DNA of 64,000 nucleotides from the NCBI GenBank assembly GCA_965248905.1, contig CBDFKS010000007.1, positions 868,001-932,000 of the forward strand, read 5' to 3'. The DNA is from CBDFKS01 sp965248905 (GTDB taxonomy: Bacteria; Chloroflexota; Dehalococcoidia; Lucifugimonadales; JAGWBF01). Below the pieces are notes generated by a model. That model was given only the letters and a program-made list of their open reading frames with translations, had not been told where the DNA came from and searched no databases. Numbering within the stretch: position 1 is the first letter of the stretch; each line of letters starts with the position of its first letter. The position numbers were made by a program, and so were the translations under genes. Of the stretch, positions 43,213 to 52,110 are shown piece after piece.

Positions 43213-45021
43213 TTAAGACTCCTTTTGTCTCCGCTCCGCTGTGAGTTGCTCTCTGAGCTTAGAGGTCCTGGCAAGGTCTACCTGGCCGGTCACGGCATCT
43301 ATCCAGACGCCGTAGTCGCGTTTGGCACCGTCCAGTGAAACGTAGCCGTTGAGCACGTCCCACTCCACCATCTTGGGGTCTCGTTCCAGGGGGTCGCCAT
43401 ATCCACCGCCTCCACCTTGGGTCAGGCAAAAGATGTCCCCTGCCTCTTGAGGCACAAGGGAGAACTTGGAAGGAGATATGGTGCCAAAAAGGCCGGGAAA
43501 GCTCCACTCTTTATCATCTCGAATCACGGAGACCTTGTTGAGCATGCCTTCCTTACCCCCATCGAGTCCCCAGGGCGGTATCTGATGGCGGTCGGCGCAG
43601 CCGGTGATCACCGTTGGAAGCAGGACTCTCATGTGCTTGACCACCCCAACTCCGCCCCGGTACTTCCCCGGCCCTCCGGACTCGGGCACCATCTCATATT
43701 TCTCGATACGAAGGGGATACCTGGCCTCCCATATCTCCAACGACTGGTTCCTGGGATTTCCCATCAGGTGGAAGTCTACGTTATTACCGTCCCTGGTAGC
43801 CCGCGCACCGGTGCCGCCGGGCTCAGTGACGTACCAGAGGAACTCTTCTCCCAACTCGCCGGGAACGTCGCCGGAGCCGGTGTAGTTCTGCCCAGTGCAA
43901 AATCCTCCCGCCGTGACCCGGTCCGGCACCCACTGGGCACACGCCTTCATGATCGACTCGTATACCTTATTGATAGGGTCCGCCGTGGTGGCGAACACGG
44001 GAGCGGGGTACACCGGATTTACCAGGCACCCTTTAGGGGCGGTGATCTCCACCAGCTCCAAAAAGCCCTCATTCAAGGGTATTTCCGGATCTGATATCGC
44101 CAGCACAACGCTGTAGCATGCCGCCTTGGTCCCGGTCCAGCTGGCGTTCACCGGACCTCTTACCTGGGGGTCTGTTCCATTAAAGTCCAGGTAAATTCTG
44201 CCACCCTTCTTGGTCACCGTGACGTGCACCCTATACGGCCCGCCGCCATGGCCGTCATCCTCCTGGTAGTCCTCCCCCTCCCAAGTCCCGTCGGGCAATG
44301 CCTCCAGCGCCCGTTTGAGCCTGCGTTGAGAGTACTCCAGAGCCTGTTCACATGCCTCCTGCACGGCACTCATACCATATTTCTCGACCAGAGACCGTAT
44401 TCTTCTCTCGCCAGCAATGTTACAAGCGATCTGTGCCTGAAGATCGCCCCAGCATTGCTTTGGCAGGCGCACATTTCTTAGTATGAAATCCTTTATCTCT
44501 CTATCTAGAACACCACCTTTGTAGAGCTTGACCGGTGGGATAATCAGGGCCTCCTGGATGACATGGCTCACCGTACCGGACCAACCTCCGGGAGACATTC
44601 CACCTATGTCCATCCAGTGGCCTCTATTGACCGCAAAGCCAATGTGCTTTCCGCCAACAAACATTGGCCGGGCGACTACCACGTCCGCCTGGTGGGAACC
44701 CCCGTCATAGGGGTCGTTGAACACTATCACGTCCCCTTCATCAAAGGAGCCCAACGTGTTGACGATGCTCTTCATGGCGTCGAACAGAGCTCCCGCGTGA
44801 ATCGGCTGCCCCTGCGCCTGAGCGATCATGCGTGCCTTGCTGTCGAAGAGGGCGCAGGTGAAGTCCTCTCCCTCGCTGAAGCAGGTGGAGTAGGCTGTGC
44901 GGATGGTGGTATTTACCATCTCCCGCACAGTGGATAACAGATAGCTCCGGATGATCTCCGAGGTGAAGGGATCGAGCTTAGCCCTTCGTCGACGTGGTGT
45001 AGGTGTGGATGCCTTGGCCAC
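43213..45021 (-). CDS. HyuB-type hydantoinase / 5-oxoprolinase beta subunit
   Basis: This 602-residue protein of the hydantoinase B/oxoprolinase family works with HyuA in ATP-driven opening of hydantoins, 5-oxoproline or similar cyclic amides, or as part of acetone-carboxylase-like enzymes. Landmarks are EGEDFTCALFDSKARMIAQ, VIVFNDPYDGGSHQADVVV and GFAVNRGHWMDIGGMSPGG near the N-terminus. The C-terminal half has GPGKYRGGVGVVKHMRVLLP and LTQGGGGGYGDPLERDP. It begins with GTG. The probable partner HyuA is at 46841 on the other strand, with an M24-fold gene between. Confidence 0.9.
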   Translation of the reverse strand: MAKASTPTPRRRRAKLDPFTSEIIRSYLLSTVREMVNTTIRTAYSTCFSEGEDFTCALFDSKARMIAQAQGQPIHAGALFDAMKSIVNTLGSFDEGDVIVFNDPYDGGSHQADVVVARPMFVGGKHIGFAVNRGHWMDIGGMSPGGWSGTVSHVIQEALIIPPVKLYKGGVLDREIKDFILRNVRLPKQCWGDLQAQIACNIAGERRIRSLVEKYGMSAVQEACEQALEYSQRRLKRALEALPDGTWEGEDYQEDDGHGGGPYRVHVTVTKKGGRIYLDFNGTDPQVRGPVNASWTGTKAACYSVVLAISDPEIPLNEGFLELVEITAPKGCLVNPVYPAPVFATTADPINKVYESIMKACAQWVPDRVTAGGFCTGQNYTGSGDVPGELGEEFLWYVTEPGGTGARATRDGNNVDFHLMGNPRNQSLEIWEARYPLRIEKYEMVPESGGPGKYRGGVGVVKHMRVLLPTVITGCADRHQIPPWGLDGGKEGMLNKVSVIRDDKEWSFPGLFGTISPSKFSLVPQEAGDIFCLTQGGGGGYGDPLERDPKMVEWDVLNGYVSLDGAKRDYGVWIDAVTGQVDLARTSKLREQLTAERRQKES

Positions 45022-45480
45022 CTTGCCTCCTTATAGCGGCAGGCCTGAGACCTCGCACTCAGTCAACCAAGTTTGATAGGTGCCTTTCACCCCCATCCCT
45101 TCAGCAGGCTCAGGACAGGCTCTAGCCTTCTTCCATTGAGGGGAAGAGGCTTGTTCTCTCCCTCTTGATGGGGGAGAGTTAGAGTGGGGGTGAAACGATG
45201 CATCAATTTTAAGGTTGACTGAGTACTAGCCGCAATCATGACATCGTTTAACAGTTAATATTCTAGCAACATCTGTCAATGGACGGGCCCGGTGAGTCAT
45301 TGGTCACGGAGTACACCTCAAGGTTGCAAACTTGACCGAGGTTCTAGGCAAGTATATTATGAATTGGCTTGCCGATAACGAGTCGCAGACATAACCCCGC
45401 CAAGATATCGGTACGCCGGACCACCAAGTTAACACGAGCCTGTCCCGGTTATGCCTATCTTAATTTCCTGGAGGAGAGCA
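45022..45480. promoter_or_regulatory. Intergenic region between divergent genes, holding a MITE
   Basis: This 459-bp gap separates the minus-strand HyuB gene from the plus-strand M24-fold gene. The MITE at 45052-45229 fills its left part. The right part ends in the CTGGAGGAGAGCA ribosome-binding site of the M24 gene. Confidence 0.5.
45052..45229. mobile_element. Uninterrupted 178-bp MITE with IS630-type ends
   Basis: The right end GTTGACTGAGTACTAG matches the ends of the IS630 element at 55391-56616. The left end is degenerate (CTCGCACTCAGTCAAC). The interior is a long imperfect palindrome around TCTCCCTCTTGATGGGGGAGAG and codes for nothing. It carries the empty site CCATTGAGGG (45133-45142), which is occupied by IS4 in the two other copies. 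Confidence 0.82.
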
Positions 45481-46692
45481 ATGAATCTGAACCAGCCCAG
45501 AGCCATGGAGATGATGGAACACAGAAATCTGGATGGCATAATCGTTTCCACGGCCAGGAACCTGTCCTACGCAATGGACTTTCCCAGTCCGGGCGTAGAG
45601 GTTGACGCCTTTGGCATCCTGCCCCGATCTGAGCAGCTCCCCCCAACCTTGGTACTGGCCCACAGGTCAATCGTTACGCTAGGCGCGAACCCTTCATGGA
45701 TCAAGAATATACTCACCTACGAGCACACCGCTTACGTTAACCTGTTCCCCAATCCAGGGGCTGCGTACGACCACTTAGTGCCTACTACCCCCGAGATCGA
45801 AGCCGAGATGCGCCGCATACTCAAGGAGGCTAAGCCCCTACCCACCAACGACCCACTGGAGGGCCTCGCCCTCGGTATACGGCAACTGGGCCTCGATAAG
45901 TCCCGGCTGGGCTTCGACGATCTGGAGCTGGGAGAGGAATTGAAGGAGCGCCACTTGCCTGGCATAACCATCACAGGCGCAAGAGGGCTTCTTAACCAGA
46001 TCAAGCTAATAAAAACGCCGGAAGAGGTCCAGAAGCTACGATCATCGGCCAGGTCCAACGAAGAGGCATTGAGAGAAGCTATTACCGTTGCCAGGGAAGG
46101 GGCAGACGTTGCCGACGTGGCCACCGCCTTCAGGCTGGCGGTGACCAAGAGAGGCGGCACCCCGGCGCCCAACGGTGGATACCTCACGGGCTCTGCTGAA
46201 AGAGGCCTCGCTCCTGTGTACCACCATAAGATGAAGAGGGGCGACGTCATGTTCAGTGGCGCCGTCTCGACATACAATGCCTACTACAGCGATTTCGTTC
46301 GGACTATGGTTGTGGGACCCCCCACTCCGGGCCAGGTCGCAACTCACAAGCTGGTCGAGTCAACCTTCGATCAGTTGGAGTCTGTAATAAAGCCGGGAAT
46401 CAACAGCATAGAAGTCGGCAAGTCCATCGTCCAGACCATCGCCCGAGAAGGCGGCGACGTCAACAAACTAGCCCTCAACATCCACTCCATGGGACAGGAC
46501 ATCGTGGAGCTTGCCCACCATATACGTCAGGACGGCTTCCCCCTTGAGCCCAACGTCTGCTTCTGTGTGTACGTGCTATACAAGGACCCCAGCGACGGCC
46601 AGGTCTTCTCCATCGAACACAACTACATAGTGACGAAAGACGGGTACGAAGTACTGGAGAAGATGCCCCACAGCCTCATCGAGGTATCTTGA
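45481..46692 (+). CDS. M24 (pita-bread fold) peptidase/creatinase-like protein lacking metal ligands
   Basis: This 403-residue protein has a creatinase-type N-terminal domain (about 1-165) and a pita-bread C-terminal domain (about 170-403). In active metal peptidases the ligands are Asp, Asp, His, Glu, Glu. Here the second Asp is kept (YYSDFVRTMVVG) and the last Glu is kept (FSIEHNYIVTKDG). The first Asp site reads VMFSGAV, the His site reads SMGQDIVEL, and the first Glu site reads LEPNVCFCVY. It is therefore probably a metal-free, creatinase-like hydrolase or a non-catalytic relative. Its place between HyuB and HyuA suggests a step in the same amide breakdown. ATG 45481 follows GGAGGAG. Confidence 0.82.
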   Translation: MNLNQPRAMEMMEHRNLDGIIVSTARNLSYAMDFPSPGVEVDAFGILPRSEQLPPTLVLAHRSIVTLGANPSWIKNILTYEHTAYVNLFPNPGAAYDHLVPTTPEIEAEMRRILKEAKPLPTNDPLEGLALGIRQLGLDKSRLGFDDLELGEELKERHLPGITITGARGLLNQIKLIKTPEEVQKLRSSARSNEEALREAITVAREGADVADVATAFRLAVTKRGGTPAPNGGYLTGSAERGLAPVYHHKMKRGDVMFSGAVSTYNAYYSDFVRTMVVGPPTPGQVATHKLVESTFDQLESVIKPGINSIEVGKSIVQTIAREGGDVNKLALNIHSMGQDIVELAHHIRQDGFPLEPNVCFCVYVLYKDPSDGQVFSIEHNYIVTKDGYEVLEKMPHSLIEVS

Positions 46693-46727
46693 GCCTCTAT
46701 TTCGCTAGGATAATCACAAATATCGAC

Positions 46728-46752
46728 GAGCACCGGAATGTTTCCGGTGCTC
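46728..46752 (+). terminator. Hairpin between the M24-fold and HyuA genes
   Basis: The perfect stem GAGCACCGGAA / TTCCGGTGCTC with a 3-base loop lies 36 bases after the M24 stop. It may separate the two transcripts. Confidence 0.65.
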
Positions 46753-46840
46753 TGTTCGATGAGGACGTAACCTTTCTAGATATTTCATACAGTAGGCCGG
46801 TATCAGGGTCCCGGCCATGTACCCTCGCAGGAGGCGGTAG

Positions 46841-48886
46841 TTGAAAAGAGTAGGTGTCGACATCGGTGGTACCTTCACCGATCTGGTTGTCCATGATGAA
46901 GAGACCGGCAAGCTAACTAAAACCAAGGCCCCCACTACTCCCCATGCCCCCGAAGAAGGGCTGCTTCGCGCCTGTAGTCAGGTCAATCTGGACATGGCCG
47001 ATGTTTCACTCTTCATGCACGGCACGACCTTGGTAACCAATCTCATACTGACTCGCACAGGAGCAAAGGTGGGACTCATTACCACCAAGGGATTCCGCGA
47101 TATCCTGGAGATCGGCCGAAGCTACCGAAAAGAGGTCTACAACCTCCAATGGGAAAAGCCCAAACCCTTTGTTCCTCGCCATCTGATACACGAAGTGACT
47201 GAGCGGATGGACCCCAATGGAAATGTGTTAGTACCTATCGACAGAGAAGAGGTCGTGTCGGTGGTCAGAGAGCTGCAGGCCAAAGGCGTAGAGGCCATCG
47301 CAGTCCGTCTCTTCAACTCCTATGCAAACCCGGAGCATGAGCGGATCATCGGACAAGTCATCCAAGATGTGGCGCCCAACTTGCACGTTTGCCTTGCCTG
47401 CGATGTGGACCCCCGCATCCGGGAGTACCAGGCAACAAGCACCGCCGTGTTGTCCGCCTACAGCATGCCTCGAACCCATGGATACATCGAGCGGCTGGAC
47501 AAGGCGTTGGGCGTCAGTGTCAACTACATGCACTCCGGCGCCGGCATCATTCCATCGAGTGAGGTAAAGAAATTCCCTATCGCCCTAGTCGCTTCAGGGC
47601 CCGCCGCCGGAGTATTGGCTAGCCGGTTCATCGGCCAAAAGATAGCTATTGATAACCTCATCACAGCCGACGTAGGTGGTACTAGCTTTGACGTGTGCAT
47701 CATCCGAGATGGCCGCCCAGATGTGAAGGACGAAGTGGAGGTGGAGTGGGGCATCCCTGCCCGCACTCAGAGCATAGATATAAACTCCATTGGAGCGGGA
47801 GGAGGCAGCATCGCCTGGATCGATGAAGGCGGAGCCCTAGCCGTGGGGCCACAGAGTGCGGGGGCCGATCCCGGACCCGCCTGCTATGACCTGGGTGGCA
47901 CTCAACCAACTGTAACCGACTCTTATCTGGTGTTGGGCCTGCTGGACCCTGATAACTTCTTGGGTGGAAACCTGAAGGTAAATCCCCAAAAATCCTACGA
48001 CGCTATGGGACCCATCGCCGACCACTTCAATGTTTCGGTAGAGGAGGCTGCGGCTGGAATTTACCGTATCGCCAACGCCAGCATGGCCCAGGCGATCCAG
48101 GAGGCCACCGTCAAGAAAGGAATCGACCCACGGGAGTTTGCCCTCGTCGCCTTCGGAGGCGCAGGAGGCATGCACGCTGTGGAGGTGGCCCAAGAAGTGG
48201 GGATTCCTACGGTCATCGTCCCTCCTTTCCCCAGCACTTTCTCTGCTTTCGGACTACTGACAGCGGACCTCAAGAACACGTTCTCGCAGACCGTTATGAT
48301 CTCGCTGGACAGCTTCACACCTGGCCGTTTAAAGCAGGCACTTAGAGAGTCGGAGAAGAAGGCCAAAACCTTCTTGTCCGGCCAGGAGAAGCTTATAACG
48401 GAGACCCAGGTGGAGCATATCCTCGACGTCAGATACGTGGGCCAGTCCAACGAGATAGCCGTGCTGCTCACCGATAAGGTCCCTCTCCGAAAGGACGCTA
48501 TTTACAAGGAGTTTGAAAGGGTCCACCACAGCCTCTACGGAACCCGGTTGGGCGACCCCGCTGAGATTGTGAACGTACGGGTCACGGTGACGGGCGTGGT
48601 GCCGCAACTGACTCTTCCCAGCAAGGATGGTAGCTCCTCATCAAAAAAGGCGAAGCCCAAGGGCCATAGAAAAGTGGCCCTATACGAAGAGGAGATAGCC
48701 ATCTTTAGTAGAGATGAGCTAAGCCCCGGTATGACCATCCGCCAACCGTGTATCATCGAAGAAGTGGACTCCACCTTCTTCATGTCAAAGGGCTGTGTCG
48801 CCCATATCGATAGATTTAGCAACATCCATGTCAAGCTGCCAAAGCAGAAGTGGAACGCTAAGCCGGCAGCCTCAAGTGATTACTGA
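46841..48886 (+). CDS. HyuA-type hydantoinase / 5-oxoprolinase alpha subunit
   Basis: This 681-residue protein of the hydantoinase A/oxoprolinase family has an ASKHA-type ATPase fold. The phosphate-binding loop is RVGVDIGGTFTDLVV. Later segments are FMHGTTLVTNLILTRTGAK, LVASGPAAGVLASRF, ITADVGGTSFDVCII and ALVAFGGAGGMHAVEVAQE. It uses ATP to activate and open a cyclic amide together with HyuB (43213-45021). The start is TTG 46841, preceded by AGGAGG at good spacing. Substrates of the family cannot be separated by sequence alone. Confidence 0.92.
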   Translation: MKRVGVDIGGTFTDLVVHDEETGKLTKTKAPTTPHAPEEGLLRACSQVNLDMADVSLFMHGTTLVTNLILTRTGAKVGLITTKGFRDILEIGRSYRKEVYNLQWEKPKPFVPRHLIHEVTERMDPNGNVLVPIDREEVVSVVRELQAKGVEAIAVRLFNSYANPEHERIIGQVIQDVAPNLHVCLACDVDPRIREYQATSTAVLSAYSMPRTHGYIERLDKALGVSVNYMHSGAGIIPSSEVKKFPIALVASGPAAGVLASRFIGQKIAIDNLITADVGGTSFDVCIIRDGRPDVKDEVEVEWGIPARTQSIDINSIGAGGGSIAWIDEGGALAVGPQSAGADPGPACYDLGGTQPTVTDSYLVLGLLDPDNFLGGNLKVNPQKSYDAMGPIADHFNVSVEEAAAGIYRIANASMAQAIQEATVKKGIDPREFALVAFGGAGGMHAVEVAQEVGIPTVIVPPFPSTFSAFGLLTADLKNTFSQTVMISLDSFTPGRLKQALRESEKKAKTFLSGQEKLITETQVEHILDVRYVGQSNEIAVLLTDKVPLRKDAIYKEFERVHHSLYGTRLGDPAEIVNVRVTVTGVVPQLTLPSKDGSSSSKKAKPKGHRKVALYEEEIAIFSRDELSPGMTIRQPCIIEEVDSTFFMSKGCVAHIDRFSNIHVKLPKQKWNAKPAASSDY

Positions 48887-49127
48887 GCAAAACGGTCCGC
48901 TACCAAATCACAGCATGGACGTACAAGTGGACGATTTTCAGTCGTGTTAAACTGAGTCCAGGGAGAATACTTCTATTTACGTTATACGTCAAAATCGTCT
49001 TCGCTTCATCGCGCATCTAACCGTGAAGAAGCTCGTGAACCCATTTGTATTGTTCAATTCCGGCCCTACTAGCCACTTCAGGCGTTAATATGGCCCAACA
49101 AGAATAACACCAGGCAGAGGGAAGCCC
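48887..49127. other. Intergenic region before the PAS kinase gene
   Basis: This 241-bp gap should contain the promoter of the kinase-regulator operon. No repeat or gene is evident. Confidence 0.35.
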
Positions 49128-50546
49128 ATGGATGCACCTGACGGATCACAGAAACTACAAGCGGACCATAAGAGTTCTGAGCCACAGTCCAGTCAAGCTC
49201 AGGTGTCCCCTCGCGAAAGCGAGGAGCGATACCGTAAGATATTCGAGCACTCCAACGACGCCATATTCGTCATCGACCCAACGGGGGACCGAATCCTGGA
49301 CGTGAATCCCAAGGCATCTAGCATGCTCGGTTATCCTCGAGAGGCACTATTATCCATGCCCATTTCAGCGATTCATCCCAATGAAATGCCCGAGTTACAG
49401 GCATTCGCGCAGTTGGTTGTGGAACAAGGTCAGGGATGGACCAACGAGCTGACCTGTCTAACCCAGAATGGTGAGATTCTACCTTGCGAGATTTCTGCTT
49501 CGGTCAACGATATCTCTGGCCAGTCGTGCATCATATCATTAGTCCGCGACCTCACCGAGCGCAGGCGTTCAGAAAAGGCAGTCAGAGAGATGGCCCTTTT
49601 CGCTGAGATGAGCCCCAATCCAGTGTTCCGATTCGATGGTGAGGGCACAATCTTGTCCGCTAACTTAGCTGCAGTCACCCTGTTAAGCCCTGACGCTAAG
49701 AAGGGTCTGCCCCTCGCCTCAATCTTGCCAAGCATGGGAGAGATTGACCTGGCTAAATGCATTCGAGAGGACGCCGTCTTAATTCAGGAGACGATGGCCC
49801 GCGATAGGCATTTCCAGTTTGTCGTCCGGGGAATGTCTGAATTCGGCTTCGGACATGCCTATGGCTCGGATATCACCGAGATCAAGAAAGCCCAAGAAAG
49901 CCTGCGAGAGCTAACATTGCTGGAGGAGCGCAACCGGTTGGCTCGTGAGATTCACGATTCCCTGGCCCAGGGAATTACGGGCATCATTTGGCAGCTCAAC
50001 GCTGCTCATCGAGCCGTGGAAAAAGAAGGAGGCCCGGTCGCGGACCATCTAGAAAAAGTGCGAGATCTGGCGCGGGACTGCCTTCTGGAGGCTCGTCGAT
50101 CGGTGTGGGACCTGCGGGCCGGTCCTTTGGAAGGACGCACCTTGGTCGAAGCGTTAAGAACGGAGACCGAGCGAGCGACCAGTAACGGCGACCTCAAGGC
50201 ATCTTTTTCCACGTCGGGAGAGGATCGGGTACTGCCGTCGGGAGTAGAGGCCGCTCTTCTACGCATCTGCCAGGAGTCTCTGGCCAACGTGCTCAGGCAT
50301 TCCGGCGCCACAGAGGTGCAGGTTAGTCTGACCTTTGATGAATCCAGAGTGGCGCTGGAGGTGGACGACAACGGCATCGGGTTCGACCCATCGGCGCCCA
50401 CTTCCCGCCAAGGCCCCGCCGGAGGCTTTGGATTGATAAACATGAGAGAGCGCACCCGTTTGTTGGAAGGGGAGTTTACAGTGACCAGTGAGCCCGGCAG
50501 AGGTACAAAAATGATGGCACTGGTACCTCTAAAATATAGGTGGTGA
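49128..50546 (+). CDS. Soluble PAS-domain sensor histidine kinase, NarL type
   Basis: This 472-residue kinase has no membrane segment, so it senses a cytoplasmic signal. It has one clear PAS domain (about 30-150, YRKIFEHSNDAIFVIDPTGD) and a second PAS-like domain (about 153-262). The HisKA_3 box LEERNRLAREIHDSLAQGI has phospho-acceptor His276. An HATPase domain with CQESLANVLRHSGATEVQ and DDNGIGFD ends it. No heme- or flavin-binding residue is recognised with certainty. The response regulator starts 2 bases after the stop, so the two form a tight operon. Confidence 0.9.
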   Translation: MDAPDGSQKLQADHKSSEPQSSQAQVSPRESEERYRKIFEHSNDAIFVIDPTGDRILDVNPKASSMLGYPREALLSMPISAIHPNEMPELQAFAQLVVEQGQGWTNELTCLTQNGEILPCEISASVNDISGQSCIISLVRDLTERRRSEKAVREMALFAEMSPNPVFRFDGEGTILSANLAAVTLLSPDAKKGLPLASILPSMGEIDLAKCIREDAVLIQETMARDRHFQFVVRGMSEFGFGHAYGSDITEIKKAQESLRELTLLEERNRLAREIHDSLAQGITGIIWQLNAAHRAVEKEGGPVADHLEKVRDLARDCLLEARRSVWDLRAGPLEGRTLVEALRTETERATSNGDLKASFSTSGEDRVLPSGVEAALLRICQESLANVLRHSGATEVQVSLTFDESRVALEVDDNGIGFDPSAPTSRQGPAGGFGLINMRERTRLLEGEFTVTSEPGRGTKMMALVPLKYRW

Positions 50547-50547
50547 T

Positions 50548-51195
50548 ATGTCGCGATCAATTAGAATCCTCATAGCCGATGACCACCCTATCGTGCGACA
50601 TGGGCTGGCAGCAGTCCTGGAACAGGAGGAGGACATAAGTGTCGTTGGCCAGGCTGGCAACGGCTACGAAGCCACTGATCAGGCGAAGAAACTGCGCCCA
50701 GATATTGTGCTCATGGACATGCAAATGCCGGAGATGGATGGAGTTGAAGCTATCCGCCTGATAAAAGAAGAGGCTCCGGACATAGGCATAATTATTCTCA
50801 CCACCTACGATACCGACGACTACATCTTCCGCGGCATAGAGGCGGGAGCACGGGCTTACCTGCTGAAAGACTCTCCCCCGGAAGAGGTCCTACGAGCTAT
50901 CAGGACCGTTTATAACGGCGAGTCCTTGATACAGCCCAGAGTGGCCAGCAAGCTCTTGGACCGGGTCAGCCAGCTCTCCCACACTCCAGCGCCGGAGACC
51001 GGGTTATCCTCAAGGGAGATCGAGGTGCTTCAGCTAATGGCCACGGGCATCTCAAATAAGGAGATCGCCGGTAGCCTGGTCATCGGCGAAAGCACCGTTA
51101 AAACCCACCTGGTCCACATATTCAACAAGCTTGGGGTTAAGGGCCGCATTGAAGCGGTCGGTGAGGCCGTAAGAAGGGGTATCATCGAGCTCTAG
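50548..51195 (+). CDS. NarL/LuxR-family response regulator
   Basis: This 215-residue regulator has a receiver domain with phospho-acceptor Asp57 (IVLMDMQMPEMDG) and a C-terminal LuxR-type DNA-binding domain (SSREIEVLQLMATGISNKEI and GESTVKTHLVHIFNKLGV). It is the partner of the PAS kinase immediately upstream. A strong terminator follows, so the kinase-regulator pair is a separate transcript from the genes downstream. Those genes (redox, sigma, proteases) are candidate targets. Confidence 0.92.
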   Translation: MSRSIRILIADDHPIVRHGLAAVLEQEEDISVVGQAGNGYEATDQAKKLRPDIVLMDMQMPEMDGVEAIRLIKEEAPDIGIIILTTYDTDDYIFRGIEAGARAYLLKDSPPEEVLRAIRTVYNGESLIQPRVASKLLDRVSQLSHTPAPETGLSSREIEVLQLMATGISNKEIAGSLVIGESTVKTHLVHIFNKLGVKGRIEAVGEAVRRGIIEL

Positions 51196-51225
51196 TCAGC
51201 CATCTGAACGATACACATCAGCTAG

Positions 51226-51258
51226 GAGGTTGATCTTCGGATCAACCTCTTTTCTTTT
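51226..51258 (+). terminator. Intrinsic terminator with a TTCG loop
   Basis: The stem GAGGTTGATC / GATCAACCTC is closed by a TTCG tetraloop and followed by TTTTCTTTT. It is a textbook rho-independent terminator after the regulator gene. Confidence 0.92.
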
Positions 51259-51376
51259 CGCAAATCAATGGCCTTAGGGATGTCCATAGCAAGAGGAGAC
51301 TCTACCATGAAACAAGACAGTTAATCTCGGGTTGAAAAAGGTACTGGGTACCACAACGAAAGGAGACAGTAAGCAG

Positions 51377-51571
51377 ATGTTTTGGTTGAAGTCATGCTCT
51401 AAATGCAAAGGAGACCTTTACCTGGATAACGACACCTTCGGCACCTATATCAGTTGCGTGCAGTGCAGCCGTTACCTCACAGAAGAGGAACAGGACCAGT
51501 TTACCGGAACCGTCAGGGAGCCCAGCTTCATAGCTGCGATTCCCCAATATGCCGAGAAGGTGGCGGCGTAG
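51377..51571 (+). CDS. Small zinc-ribbon protein
   Basis: This 64-residue protein has two CxxC pairs (SCSKCKGDLYLDND and ISCVQCSRYL), as in zinc-ribbon mini-proteins. ATG 51377 was chosen because AAAGGAGACAGTAAGCAG stands just before it; the frame is open further upstream from TTG 51332. It starts a run of genes that continues with a lone receiver, an ECF sigma factor and HtrA. It may bind nucleic acid or a partner protein. The function is unknown. Confidence 0.65.
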   Translation: MFWLKSCSKCKGDLYLDNDTFGTYISCVQCSRYLTEEEQDQFTGTVREPSFIAAIPQYAEKVAA

Positions 51572-51642
51572 GCCCGGATTATGTGCGTTGCGTGGACATC
51601 CGTGGAAGAATCGGAATCATTGAAACCTGGAGTAGCGTCCTG

Positions 51643-52110
51643 ATGATCCGAATATTGATCGCCGACGATACCACCTCAATACTCGATGGCCTGTGCAGCA
51701 CCCTCGAAGCACAGCCCGATATTCAGGTGGTTGGAGCGGCTAAGAATGGGATCGAGGCAGTAGAAAAGACTGCGGCTTTGTTGCCTGATGTGGTCATTAT
51801 GGATGTTCGCATGCCCCGCATGGATGGAATTGAGGCCACCAGAATTGTAAGAGAAGCCGGAACTCCGGTGGGGATTCTGGTCCTGGGCGTATTCAGCGAC
51901 TACATGGAAGCGGCCTTCGATGCCGGCGCCGACTCCTTCCTGGCTAAAGACTGCGAGCCCCAGGAACTGTGCTCGGAGATACGTAGCATTTCAGCGCGTT
52001 TGAGAGCGGAGACACAAGAACGCGAAACGCTGGGGACAAATGAGGTGGCTGCTGAGCATGGGCGCAACGGGATAGTTTTCGAATCTCAAGAAAGGACTTC
52101 ACAACTATGA
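51643..52110 (+). CDS. Stand-alone receiver-domain protein
   Basis: This 155-residue protein is a CheY-like receiver without an output domain. The acid pocket is in IADDT and the phospho-acceptor is Asp54 in VVIMDVRMPRMDG. The switch Thr position reads LVLGVFSD (Gly instead of Thr/Ser), while the conserved Lys in FLAKD is kept. The C-terminal 35 residues are charged and likely disordered. Its stop overlaps the start of the sigma gene (ATGA), so translation is coupled. It may regulate that sigma factor by protein contact. Confidence 0.82.
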   Translation: MIRILIADDTTSILDGLCSTLEAQPDIQVVGAAKNGIEAVEKTAALLPDVVIMDVRMPRMDGIEATRIVREAGTPVGILVLGVFSDYMEAAFDAGADSFLAKDCEPQELCSEIRSISARLRAETQERETLGTNEVAAEHGRNGIVFESQERTSQL

